Source of the DNA: Isoperla grammatica
Taxonomy: Eukaryota > Arthropoda > Insecta > Plecoptera > Perlodidae
NCBI GenBank assembly: GCA_945910005.1
Contig: OX246747.1
Span: 5,390,274-5,454,273, forward strand
Length of the DNA stretch: 64,000 nucleotides
Direction of reading: 5' to 3'
Positions 28,719 to 39,299 of the stretch are shown here, piece by piece. A model generated the notes under the pieces. That model had not been told where the DNA came from. It made no database searches and saw nothing but the letters and a program-made list of their open reading frames with translations. How positions within the stretch are numbered: the stretch's first letter is position 1; the number at the start of each line of letters is the position of its first letter. The position numbers and the translations under genes are program-made.

Positions 28719-29855
28719 CTATAGCACTGTATAGTCGACCTTTTGCTTCTCAGAGTTTATTATGCGTTGGTATAACGGACAATCTCTACTGATGGCCTGA
28801 TGTTTACAATCATACTTGAGATTATGTGACACGTTGGCCGTACAGCAGTTGGCGCAGGAGGCCACGTCACTCGTGCAATCAGAGTATTTGTGTGGGCCAC
28901 CACAGAAACCACATAATACGTCACGGTTACAATTTTTAGCGTAGTGTCCGAACGCCTGGCATTGGTAACAACGTTTAATGTAGAAATAGTCTCTTACGTT
29001 ACATCTGCGCCAGCCAATATTGAGTTTATTATTATCGCTAAGAAGAAGCTGTCTTGTGTCAGGAGACACCTCGATCACAACATTAACCAGTCCCACCTTG
29101 TTTTCTGTCCCTATATGAATCACTTTCATATCCGTACTATGCGCATCTAGGTTGTTTTGGTTGGTAACCGTTTCTTTCAGGTCGACGCCTTCCGCCACCT
29201 GCGCAACGTCCACGCCACTTATCATTAAGCGCGGTTTACGTTTACGCGGATATTCGACACTATAATCACTCCCTAACACTTCTTGAGCAGTATCTCTTAG
29301 CGTGTTAAGCGTTGCTTCATCCTGGCAGCCTATGATGACGCCTCCGTCTCTACCGCTCCGCATCATGGATACCCCTAACTTCATAACATCAGGTTTAATA
29401 CTGTCTTTAATAGCCTTCTTAGTCGCACCACTGTTCTGTGTTTTCTCTTTTGGTTTGATAACAATCGCCGGTTGATGCGAGATTGATTTCTCACGTGAGT
29501 TATTGCTCGACACTATGTCACTGTATGTCTTGCGAATGTCACCGGAATCAATACTCGCCGTCACCATTTTATTAGTAGCTTCTTGTGTAAGGTTCACCAC
29601 CTCGGCTTCTAAATCCGCTATTTTACTGTCTTTAAGCGCACTCTCTCTTCCCATACTTGCCACTAATTGGGTCAAGAAGAAGTTTTCACGTTTTAAAATA
29701 GTACATTCTTGTTGTATATCCACTGGGGTGACCGCAGCAGGAATATCACGTAATGCATCGACTAAGTCCTGGGCACTCCCGTTCACAACACACGTATCTT
29801 CCTTGAGCTTGTTGCTTCTTGTTTTCACTTTAGACATTGTTTTAAATGATAACAA
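28719..29855 (-). CDS. Non-LTR ORF1: gag-like nucleic-acid-binding protein
   Basis: A 378-codon frame with ATG at 29855. Residues about 50-100 are coiled-coil-like. A Lys-rich linker leads to an RRM-like block, then tandem zinc knuckles near the C-terminus: CYQCQAFGHYAKNC, CGFCGGPHKYSDC and a third Cys-rich unit (CANC...C). This Jockey/I-type gag layout differs from the PHD-bearing ORF1 at 23941-24612, so the two elements belong to different lineages. It lies immediately upstream of ORF2. Confidence 0.88.
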   Translation of the reverse strand: MLSFKTMSKVKTRSNKLKEDTCVVNGSAQDLVDALRDIPAAVTPVDIQQECTILKRENFFLTQLVASMGRESALKDSKIADLEAEVVNLTQEATNKMVTASIDSGDIRKTYSDIVSSNNSREKSISHQPAIVIKPKEKTQNSGATKKAIKDSIKPDVMKLGVSMMRSGRDGGVIIGCQDEATLNTLRDTAQEVLGSDYSVEYPRKRKPRLMISGVDVAQVAEGVDLKETVTNQNNLDAHSTDMKVIHIGTENKVGLVNVVIEVSPDTRQLLLSDNNKLNIGWRRCNVRDYFYIKRCYQCQAFGHYAKNCNRDVLCGFCGGPHKYSDCTSDVASCANCCTANVSHNLKYDCKHQAISRDCPLYQRIINSEKQKVDYTVL

Positions 29856-30011
29856 TATTGAAAATCAAAACCCAATTTCCGTTTATGTTAACAGCATTGC
29901 ATGCTCACTAATGTCACTCACTGTTACACTGACACAAGTCACAAGCGTTCAGCGGAGCACCGACTCGACCGATGTGATCCCGCCAACGATCAACGACTGA
30001 CTCTGACTGAA

Positions 30012-31833
30012 TATACCGTACATTAATATTGATTCTGCTAGAGATAAGTAAACTGTTTTAAGAGTATCTGAAGGAAGCATAGTTTTTATACAATACATTT
30101 GACTGAGACATGATCTTAATTTATTACATAATTTATTGATGTGCGGAAACCAATTAAACCGATTATCAATTATTAATCCTAGATACATGTGGCTGTCAAC
30201 GCAATCAATAACAGTATTACAAGTACAAGTTTCACCATGCATGCAATCATAGGAATGAGAGATAATTCTCACGGTGCTTAACCAATCAATGTTTAAAGGG
30301 TTACATACATGCACGATTTTAGTTTTTGCTACGTTTATAACCAAACCGTTATCGTGGGCCCACAATAGTAAATTTTGAAAGTCAGTTTGTAGATAATGAT
30401 TAGCAATGTTTAAGTTCTTATGAACGGCAATTAGAGCGGTATCATCAGCATATAAGTAAATTTTACACTCCCGCATGTACTTTACAATATTATTTACATA
30501 AATAAGGTATAGACTTGGTCCCAATATTGAGCCTTGAGGCACACCGGACTTGACAGCTAATTTTTTACTTAATGAACTTCCAATTTTGACCGCAACTTCT
30601 CTTTCACTCAAATAACTCTCAAACCATTTTAGCAATTGACCTCTAATTCCAACTTGTTCCAAGTTCCTTAAAAGTATTTTATGGTTGAGGGTGTCAAATG
30701 CTTTGCTGAAGTCAATGAACACGGCCACAACATGCATGTTGTCGTCTAATTTTGAATTAACAAAGTCTGAAAATTGCAATAAAAGATCTGACGTTCCTTT
30801 ACCTTCCTGAAATCCATATTGTTGTTGTGTTATAATTTTATACTTTGCTAAATATTTTGTTAGGGCATTTGAAACACATCGCTCTAGAATTTTTTCTATA
30901 ACTGGTAACAAAGCTATTGGTCTATAATTCCCATAATCCATATGATCACCCTTCTTGTATATAGGCCTAACAATAGATACTTTTAATTTCTGTGGTACCA
31001 TACCTTCTTCAACTGATAAATTTATAAATTTGGCAATAATGGGACTTATCTCTTCACATATATTTTGAAGATCAATAACTCGTATGCCATCGATACCGGG
31101 TTGTTTGCGCTCCATTCCATTAATAATTCCCGCAACCTCCCTCGCAGATACTTTTGGCATAAAAAAAGATTGAACTTGCGACCTATCGTCGGTTTGTGGA
31201 CACACCTTTTTACTACAAGAATGCTGTATGTTTTCAACTCCATCCACAAAACTATTAACAAACCCATTTGCATTTTCCTCCCGCGTGTGTATTTTCCCCA
31301 GGTATTTATCAACAATTTCATCAACAGAATCTTTAGGCTTTTTCCCTAATAAGTTATTAATAGTCTGCCAGGTTTTTTTTATGTCATTTTTATAGTGTGC
31401 AAACTTACGCTGATAAAACTCGTTTTTAGTATTTTTAATCTCATTATTAACCACGTTTCTCAATTGTTTATATTCACATCTATATATTTCATTTAACGGG
31501 CTTAGAAGCTTACAGTTTTTCCATTTGTGAAAACAACTATCTCTACGTTTTACTAATATACGTATCTCATCCGTTATCCATTCTTTATTTGTTCTGTTAG
31601 TTTCCTTGAAATGTTTAAAGAACGCACTAGATGTATAAGCATTGTTGAATATTTCTTCAATGGCATTGTATAGATCGGAACAGTTATCGTAAGCATCTAG
31701 GTCACTCCATTGCACAGATTTCAAAGTTTGGTATAATTTATTTTCATCCATACACAACTTATTTGTCTCCCTAGAACGCTGCATATCAACTGTGCCATAG
31801 TCCAAGGCTAACATTACCATGTAGTACACCAAC
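30012..31833 (-). pseudogene. Older non-LTR element: linker and RT up to the insertion
   Basis: A long minus-strand frame carries KQPGIDGIR, NYRPIALLP, QQQYGFQEGKGTS, FIDFSKAFDTLNH, SGVPQGSILGPSLY, the catalytic YADDT, YLGLIIDNRFNWFPHI, and LAESILMYGI at the right side of the insertion. The next block of the same protein resumes at 25508. The endonuclease is missing, so this copy is 5'-truncated near 31833, where it joins the YqaJ-like exon. The reading frame was otherwise open before the younger element landed. Confidence 0.88.
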
Positions 31834-31907
31834 TTTTGAAGTGAGGAAGTCTTTTGCTTCCGATGCTGTTATGCGTACTCGTCTCTCCCTTTGCCACTCT
31901 TCCGTAC
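31832..31907 (-). pseudogene. YqaJ-type nuclease exon, cut by a non-LTR insertion
   Basis: Starts after a TTACAG acceptor with two bases that complete the Gly codon left open by the exon at 34609-35552. It encodes TEEWQRERRVRITASEAKDF, the W...R..RITAS motif that opens YqaJ/lambda-exonuclease-like domains. After LTSK the frame runs into the non-LTR element, and the catalytic acidic residues that should follow are absent from the window. Splice phase agreement is the main reason to link it to the SWIM exon. Confidence 0.6.
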
Positions 31908-31950
31908 CTGTAATGGCATATGAATATTTTTAGATAGCATAAAATATATG

Positions 31951-32244
31951 ACCCGTCTCAGCCCGGGGTAGAATAGGCCCAGAGTGACTCTGCTAGTCGT
32001 AAGAGGCGACGGATGGAGGCCCTGTCCCTTATCCCCCCCACTGTCCCACTGAATATTTCTCCTCCCACTTGGCCCTGCCCTCCCTTGCTGGACTCCCGTA
32101 TGACGACCCACGCGACGTACAATGGATCTGATTTGGATATGGCTTTATTCTTCATCATCTTTCTCATCTTCATTATCACCCACTCATCGTCTTGATTAGC
32201 CAAGTTGCAAAAATATAAGACGTTAAGCCCAAATATCAATCAAT
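31951..32244 (+). mobile_element. SINE-like repeat with alternative head (head C)
   Basis: Flanked by 13-bp target duplicates CATAAAATATATG at 31938-31950 and 32245-32257. The 5' part (ACCCGTCTCAGCCCGGGG, GTCGTAAGAGGCGAC) is unrelated to head A. The body from ACTGTCCCACTGAATATTTC on, and the tail ending GACGTTAAGCCC and ATCAATCAATC, are shared. It lies in the intron of the SWIM-YqaJ gene. Confidence 0.9.
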
Positions 32245-32257
32245 CATAAAATATATG

Positions 32258-32691
32258 TCTACAAATCAGTGAACATATTTTGTAATTTTATATTATTCAC
32301 TTTTAAGCAATGCTTTGGGTTCCAGTTACTGCAAACGAGCTAAATCACTCTGAGATTTTTTTACAACATATTATTTAGTTTGATAATCAACATCGATATA
32401 CCGATTGATGCAATTATTTTCCGTAACGTATAACGATTGATAATAGATTGAGTCAATCCTGCTAGTATTTAGTAGGCCTAGGTATATGCTTGTTTCTGTC
32501 TGTAACTGGAATTATATTATATAATATATATTATCTAATATACATTATCTTATTATTATTATATTGAATCAACTTTCCAAATTACAATGGCAATGATTGT
32601 TGTTCCTTAGTTGTTTGCAGTTACGATAGACTACATATTTAAGGATTTAATCAACGATATCGATTGTGACACTTGTTCATGCCTCACAATA
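32258..32691. other. Intron sequence, no feature recognised
   Basis: AT-rich; contains a TATATAATATATATTATC stretch near 32520-32540. No coding signal was seen. Confidence 0.5.
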
Positions 32692-32821
32692 CAGTGGCGG
32701 CTCGTGGGGGTTATGGGAGGTGGAGCTGTAATACAACATGTGAATTTCTTCTTCAGAGACACAAAGACGTACACGCCCCCCCCCCCCCCCCCCCCGAAAC
32801 GAAAACGAATGGCACTTTTGA

Positions 32822-33190
32822 CTAAATAATATCAAAGATATTATCGAGCTGCATAACGTTTGCTATGTGTTTTTTAGAACCGTCATGTACTGTAACTTTA
32901 TTTAACATGGGGCTTAGCTCCGTTACATTTGTTTTCGTCCACGATGGCTTCCCCCCAAAAAGAATGCATGGAAAACAGAACACTGCATTCTTTACACTGT
33001 AACCACACACCCAATCAAACATAGTATAATAACAGTTTTGGATTTTATGTTCCAACTGCTTGCTGTTACTTTTGCTGGCCTGTTTTATAGTGAGTTCTGA
33101 GGTTTGGCGACCGAGTTTTTTAATCTCCAACTTTTCTTCAAGTCTACGAGAAGCAAAAGGTCTGTCCAATAATGCAGCCTCAGAATTCAT
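32822..33190 (-). pseudogene. hAT/ZMYM-like transposase N-terminus (TTF-type zinc finger)
   Basis: A 122-codon frame from ATG 33190. The C-terminal half matches the TTF zinc finger found in hAT transposases and ZMYM-like proteins: FDWVCGYSVKNAVFCFPC, then SWTKTNV, and a final H...KHI block. The dimerisation, RNase H-like catalytic and BED regions are missing; the frame simply ends at 32822. An internal-deletion derivative. Confidence 0.7.
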
Positions 33191-33408
33191 TTTGATCTGA
33201 TTAATATTAAGTATTACATTTCAGTCAATTACTTGATATCGAATACCGTGCGCCGCGCCATACATAAAACGGGACATGGTACACAGGTGCTAGGCCATGT
33301 GCTTCGTCACACATAATGTTAGTTAATGTTTGCTATTAAAAAACTCACCGATGTAATGCGGAATAACACACGCAAAGAACACCACGCAATATAATAACGT
33401 CAACACGA

Positions 33409-33989
33409 TAGGGTTGCCAACTCTCCCGTATTTCCCGGGAAATCCCGTTTTCCACTGTGATTTCCCGCTTCCCGTATCAACTCTACACGGGAATCAGTTT
33501 TCCCGTATTTTCACAATTTGTTTTAAAACACACATTTCCTAAACTTCCGCCTACTATAACAACAGTACACAGTTTTCAGCATTTGAGCATTTTGAACTTA
33601 AAGTCTAATGTTGAGACAATTATTTCATTATTAATGGAACATAAAATGGTTAGGCAATAGAAACAGATCACCCAGCTGAGTTACAAGTTGTTGGTATTTA
33701 TTCTCAATTTCGTGTCAAAATTTTTATAATTGTTTAAAACAGGATATAAAGCTTCTACATGATGCAAAAGTAGCTTGACAAAATGTAGAAGGTAACCAGC
33801 TTAAACGATACATATTTATTCTGTTTACCCACCCAAATTAAACATTATACGTCTATTATAGGAAAACATTTTTTTGCGCCAGCGGCGATTTGGCTTTTGG
33901 CAACTGGGACATCGCCGTCCTCTTTCCCTCTACATTTCACATCAATTTTAAAGTTCCCGTATTTTCATATTCAATAGTTGGCAACCCTA
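33409..33989. mobile_element. hAT MITE nested in the larger hAT
   Basis: Ends TAGGGTTGCCAACT and its reverse complement, flanked by the perfect 8-bp duplicate CAACACGA (33401-33408 and 33990-33997). Subterminal CCCGTATTT motifs recur at both ends. No transposase is present. Confidence 0.9.
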
Positions 33990-34608
33990 CAACACGATCA
34001 TACGAAGCACTATTTTACATTGGTTATGAGACACAACAAGCTATTCAAAACACAAAACACAACACCGAACCGAAACTATTTGCAAAGAACTGTAACAGCA
34101 GCCGACAGGTTGACGACACAATGTAATCTCAAAGGCTGATAATAAAATGAATGAATGAATGGACTCGCTGTGAGCAAGTAACCAATCACGGCTGTGCGTG
34201 GTAAGGTGGACTCGCTCTTTAGCTTGGCAAGAGAAGCTCGCCGGCTGGACATTGCATATCGCTGTTTGAAACACAGAGCACCCGCGCCGTAAATTTGTGG
34301 ATAGATAACTCCTTCGCGGGGTGAAGGGAAACGCGCGGGAATAGCTAGATCGAGCAGAACCGCTCACAGCGCGCAGTGCAGAATACACATACGGACGCCA
34401 TTGGGGATACACGTATAATCGTGCTGTACGTGCAAATAAAATGCATCAAAAACCACACATCAAACGAGGTATTGTCAGTCTATCTTAGCCAATTGGTCAA
34501 TATTGGGGAAATACATAGATAAGTGTAGTTTTTCTCAAATTTAGGTGGCGCTGCAGCGCCACAGCGCCTTAGGTAGAGCCGCCACTGCTCACAAATCTTT
34601 ATAATTAC

Positions 34609-35552
34609 CTTGAGTTGACACCACCTCCTGCAAACTTCGATTTGGAGTCAGGTTTACAACAGCAGCCGTGGTCAATTCCTCTAATTCTTGTTTTCGCTCA
34701 ATTGTTACGAAGTAATCTGGGTAATCATAAAATAGTATCGACTCCCACATTGTATTCTTCCCAGACGATTTGAGATCTTGCAGAAAATTTGCTTTATCTT
34801 TTGTAGAAAAATATGTATCTGTCTTCGTAACTGATGGGCGTGGGTCGTATGTTAGTATCTTGTCGCTCTTGTGAGGCCTTTTTTCTTTATACTCGGCATC
34901 TGTCACTTTTTTAGGGTTGTTTTTACGCTTCCGGCCTTGATTCCACGTTTTGAGTTTGGATGTGCATGCCGTTGGTTCAAATCCAAAATGCAGAGTATAA
35001 TCCTCAATTGCAAAGAGGAGAGCACAAATGTGTGAACAGCGTTTTGATAATGATGCTCTGCAATTGCATTCCGCAAAGAAAATCTTGCCACTTGAATGTA
35101 ACCCAACACAAACATCATATGGTTTGCCCACATTATAAGATGGCAACACTTTACTTTTAATAAAAATGTTGTTGTTTGACTGACTGTCCTTCATGTCTTG
35201 AACGTGGCCACTAGAAAATGAAATCCGGCCTCTGGAAAGAGGCTTACTATGTCCTGGTAGGCCCGGTTGACCAGTACGACTTGATTCGTCACCGCTACTA
35301 GGCAATGAATCATCCTTGTTATCGACATCAACCATATGGCTATATATTATGCCGTAACAAAACTGCTTTGGTATGGCATGGCTTGGAAATTTTGCCCAGA
35401 TTCTAGAAGAACATCCAGGTCCTGAAGATGTCCCTGCAGTAGGACTATGGGTAGGCCTAGGGGTACTTTCTCTCTTTTTTTGAGCCCAGACACCCTTATC
35501 AACACTGACACTGATTTTGTCTGCTCGTTTATTGTTTACACAATCTAGTATC
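34609..35552 (-). CDS. SWIM zinc-finger exon of a SWIM-YqaJ gene
   Basis: The exon is bounded by an AATTACAG acceptor (35552) and a CAAG|GTAATT donor (34609), with start phase 2 and end phase 1. The first half is a Ser/Gly/Pro-rich, low-conservation region. Then come FSSGHVQDM, IKSKVLPSY, and the SWIM motif CNCRASLSKRCSH (CxCx6CxH), followed by ALLFAIEDY and a WNQGRKRKNNPKKV block. Multi-copy animal proteins with this order usually carry a YqaJ-type exonuclease domain next, and a phase-matched exon of that type is at 31907. SWIM fingers bind DNA or protein. Whether this is a host gene or transposon cargo cannot be told here; upstream exons were not found. Confidence 0.7.
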
Positions 35553-35569
35553 CTGTAATTGAAACACAA

Positions 35570-35906
35570 GAATAAGCCACTAAAAAAATAGGCCTAGGGT
35601 CGCCTAAGAGACTTACATAGACCAAGGCTTGTAGGCTAGAATAGGCCCTAGTTCCTAGCAAAGTGTTATCTGACATTTAACATTTTTAAAGAAAGGCTCT
35701 AGTTAGGCCTAGACCTAATGGCCTTGATATTTTCAAATATTTCTAGATTGAGCCTAACCAAATCAAATCCATTCCCTCGACAAAGTAGGTCTAGAAGCAG
35801 GCCTACCAGTAAACATTAAGTAAACACATTCTCTTCGGAGAAACCATAAATGTACAGTAGTTAAGGTGTAGGCCTACCGCGGAGCTAATAAAGAGGGCTG
35901 CCTCTA
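35570..35906. other. Spacer with many TAGGCCTA motifs
   Basis: Probably intron or upstream sequence of the SWIM gene. It holds repeated TAGGCCTAG-like words and no other recognised feature. Confidence 0.4.
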
Positions 35907-36538
35907 TTTGCACCCGAGTAGGGTGAGCCTAACATTTAAAATGCTATCAAAACTTGGCTGTCGGGTTTCGCCGCGTCCTTCGTAAACAGAGTCTTGACCT
36001 CAGAGTCTTGACGTCTTCGAGATTGAGTAGGTTTTTTCTGTGTGTGTACTTTACTAGAATTTTATCTTCTGAAGATGGACCATGCAATCGGCCCAAAACT
36101 TCAAGACTCTTTTATCGATGGACGTGGCGAAACCCGACAGCCAAGTTTTAATGATAACTCCGGCCGCGAAAGCCTACTACAAGATTTAAAATGCTACTTA
36201 CACCCAAGTTCTGCGCATGCGCGGGTGTGTCTAGCATTTAAAATGCTTTTTGCACCTAAGTTGTTTTCCCCCAAGTTGGGTGTGTCCTTCGTTTAATATG
36301 CTTTGTGTTGGACACACCTAACCTGGGCAAAAACAACTTGTGTGCAATTAGCATATTAAATGTTGGACGTGCACACGCAACTTGGGTGGAAACAACTTGG
36401 GTGCAAATAGCATATGAAACGTTGGACACACCCAACTTGGGTGCAAATAGCATTTTAAATGCTGGACACACCCGGGCATGCGCAGAACTTGGGTAAAAAT
36501 AGCATTGTAAATGTTGGGCTCACCCAACTTGGGTGCAA
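35907..36538. mobile_element. Composite foldback/MITE with nested inverted repeats
   Basis: Outer arms (about 35907-35947 and 36498-36538) are inverted repeats around TTGCACCC...GGGTGAGCC, flanked by TA. Inside is an inverted pair at about 35950-35998 and 36101-36150 (AACTTGGCTGTCGGGTTTCG). A third pair, about 45 bp with two mismatches, lies at about 36197-36243 and 36451-36496. Between them, 36250-36450 holds decayed direct copies of a CAACTTGGGTGCAAATAGCA unit. No protein was recognised. Confidence 0.75.
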
Positions 36539-37701
36539 TACACTCCAAATAAAGAGTACAATATAACAGTACACATTTTTGAGGAAGTATACCTACATGT
36601 TGAAAAATCAAAACCAATGCTCTATGGATCATCTGTCTGTGTGATGGGTTGATGGATTCATATACCAAATGTGGCCGTGCAATAAGAACAAGATGTATAA
36701 CTCACCATTTATCTTTATGACAACCAGCTCCTGTAAGTCATCATTCTGCTTCCGGAGTTTGGCCAACTCCTCATCTTTTCGGAGGACTGTTGCCTCTAGA
36801 GCAGAAACCTTCGTTTCGAGGGTTTCGATGCGGCCCGCCCGATTTTTCAATTCCCGTTGTTGGTCGCACACCTGAAAATACATCACGTCATGAATGATAA
36901 AAGTAGAGGGGTGGGGTCCATATGGATTAGGGCAAATGACACCGCTGCCTACATAAAAACACGAATGACACGAATGAAAACCTAAGATAACTTACCTTAG
37001 CAGCCTCAACTACTTAGTCGAGTGGTGCGACGAAGGCATCGTAGTCTAGCTGTGTATCCTCATTGTTTGCATTGTTGTGGCTGCCCACTGCCATTAGGGT
37101 CTCAATGGCTGCTAATTTGGCCTTTGACTGCATCAATTTCTAAACAAAAATTAAAAAGGGTAGTAAGACAGGGAGTACAGCAGATTTCAGTAGTAGGCAG
37201 ATTTGAAGAGTACACGTATCGAGTACATCAATATTGGTTAACTAATTAATGAGTAATAGTAATTAATATTGCTTAAGGTCTAGTAGGGATGAACTCAACG
37301 CAAGACCAGATGGCATGACCTATGAACGGAAGGAGACGATAACACATGATGGCCAAATAGCCCCCCCCCCCCCCCACCACCCAACTGAACTAGAACTTCT
37401 GCCTGAAAAACATCAAAACTTTCACAGAGCAAGCAACCAAACACATCGGGTTACGCTTGACCATAGTCCCAGGCAGGTCATGTGACGAATCGGCACTGAA
37501 CGTGAGATCAATTGTTTATGATTGTTTTGTTCAAAAGGTATGAATATCCACTGCCTATTATCTTGTACAGTTAATAATGTGTATCCACAAGCACTACTAG
37601 ACTCAATGCAACAGAACAATATTTGCTCGACTAGGCCAATGCTTTAGTCCTAGCATTGTATTGTATTGTATTGTCTTGGCCAAAGATATATAATGGGGGA
37701 C

Positions 37702-37739
37702 CAGGTGCAAGAGAGTGTAATTACACTCTCTTGCACCTG
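37702..37739. repeat. Perfect 38-bp palindrome
   Basis: The half CAGGTGCAAGAGAGTGTAA is followed directly by its exact reverse complement with no spacer. A second palindrome, CCTTCCTTAAGGAAGG, follows within a few bases. It lies in the intron between exons 2 and 3 of the MSANTD3-like gene. Confidence 0.9.
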
Positions 37740-38157
37740 TTCCTTCCTTAAGGAAGGGATATGGAACCATAAGGTTTGTTATGAGAAATCTGAAGGGAAC
37801 TATAGTTCCTACCTCCCTATCTTACCTTCCTAGGTTAAGGGGGGTGGGGGGGGGGGGGGGGCGGTGTGGTATCCATATAGGAAGGTAACTACATAAGAAG
37901 ACAAGGCTTCAAATGGGCCATAACTGCTTGGTGGATTGCTTGGTGGTGTATTAATCAAAAAGTTAGTTTTGAACGTTATAGTCCAAATGGCATAATTACC
38001 TGTGTGGACGATTTCTGTGTGCTCGTTATCATGAGCTGTGTTTCACTATCCTCCTGTGAATTATCGGTACTGTCCTAAGAGCACGTCTGCTGGATACGGG
38101 CCGGAGGCACGTTGCACCGTCTGTTCTTTAACTTTGCTTGCAACATTGCTTTAGTAC

Positions 38158-38867
38158 CTGTAAATTAAACGTTTCACATAATGACCATCGAACCTAATGC
38201 TCCTATTGTATCTACATCCAGTATCGATATACAAAATACATACTTCACTAGTATTAATATTATTATTATTATCAATGCATTGGCCTAGATGTACGTAGGT
38301 AGGCCAATGCATGGCCTAAACCTATCGTATATATTGCACATTCAATTTCAATTCTTCTCCTACTACTACGGCGGCGCACCTCGCCAGTGGCAGAGCTGTC
38401 CCCCTCCCAACCACTTCCGGTTCATAGCCGTGCGTCAAGATTTATTAAAAGGGCATTACGTACTGAGATTAAAAACCTCCTTCCCGCCCCTTACTAAATA
38501 TTACCCCGAATGAAACTTGTGAGTCCATATACCTAACAATGAAACCAGCAAAAAAGTGTAAATCAAACGAACGTGAATTCCCTTAGATATTAAAAAGCCA
38601 AGAGCCGTGACCCCCACAGCCAGCCACTATACTAGTCAAGTACAATTGTATTACTACGAGTCGGGTACTATAGCATGGGATTATCCCACCCTCAGGTACA
38701 AAAGTTTCACCTGGGTGAGACCCACTTGTCAGGTACTTATGTACATGGCTAACTATTGCCCCAGTCCTAGCTCAACACCCTACCCCCCCCCCCCCTCGGT
38801 CTCGATTTAACCCCCTTCAATGTCCGCTGAGCCACCACCTCACCTGGCAATCCATTCCATCCCCTTA
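38158..38867. other. Non-coding spacer
   Basis: Intronic if the MSANTD3-like model holds. Contains a C-run near 38783 and no recognised gene. Confidence 0.4.
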
Positions 38868-39256
38868 AGCCTGGTTTATGATTGACGGAAACAGAATCGT
38901 GGCTGGAAGTGTGTTCTAAAGACGTGTAATAAGCGTTCACGATTAAATGGTACTCGGAATATGTTCGGGTATTATTCGGCTTAAATCGACCATTCTCGGC
39001 TTGTTGTTGTTGCGGTCAGCTGCCTTTTTGATTGGTTGGTTCGGTGTCGTCCATGTTTGTTTACTCTGCGCATGCGTTCACCGTGTCGGAGACGACAACG
39101 TGAACGCCAAAGTTGGGACTTAGCAAACTTTACCAATCGCGTTGCCGTCTCGCGTTGGCAACTCGTCAATCATAAACGCTCCGCCGTGTTATAGCTATCT
39201 ACCAACATTCACAATCACGTTTCCCAATTCCATTTCCGTCAATCATAAACCGGCAT
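38868..39256. mobile_element. Harbinger-type MITE with TTA duplication
   Basis: The ends AGCCTGGTTTATGATTGACGG and, inverted, ATGCCGGTTTATGATTGACGG are terminal repeats. TTA flanks both ends (38865-38867 and 39257-39259), as expected for PIF/Harbinger. An extra internal copy of GTCAATCATAAAC lies near 39164. It carries no transposase. Confidence 0.75.
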
Positions 39257-39299
39257 TTACCGTCCTAATCAACAAATGAATAGCCTACTTCCCCACATC

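Larger units (their letters stand above)
25509..30011 (-). mobile_element. Full-length-looking non-LTR retrotransposon nested in another
   Basis: On the minus strand it has a 5' leader (about 155 bp), ORF1 (29855-28719), an 81-bp spacer, ORF2 (28637-25758), and a 3' UTR ending AATAAATGATTATT followed by (ATT)n at 25509-25550. Both flanks read as one uninterrupted RT frame when the element is mentally removed, which fixes both ends to within a few bases. Any target duplication is at most about 3 bp. Confidence 0.9.
32692..34587 (-). mobile_element. hAT element with CAGTGGCGGCTC ends
   Basis: Terminal inverted repeats CAGTGGCGGCTC occur at 32692 and, inverted, ending at 34587. The 7-mer CTCACAA lies next to both ends (32683-32689 and 34588-34594), consistent with an 8-bp duplication with slight decay. 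It carries only the N-terminal piece of a transposase, a C-run at 32776-32797 and a second hAT MITE, so it is non-autonomous. It sits in the intron of the SWIM-YqaJ gene. Confidence 0.8.

Noticed and set aside
29503..30000. 165-codon plus-strand frame
   Set aside because: Antisense shadow of ORF1 and the leader of the non-LTR element.
31951..32040. tRNA-like head of the SINE (head C)
   Set aside because: No A/B boxes with correct spacing and no cloverleaf could be drawn.
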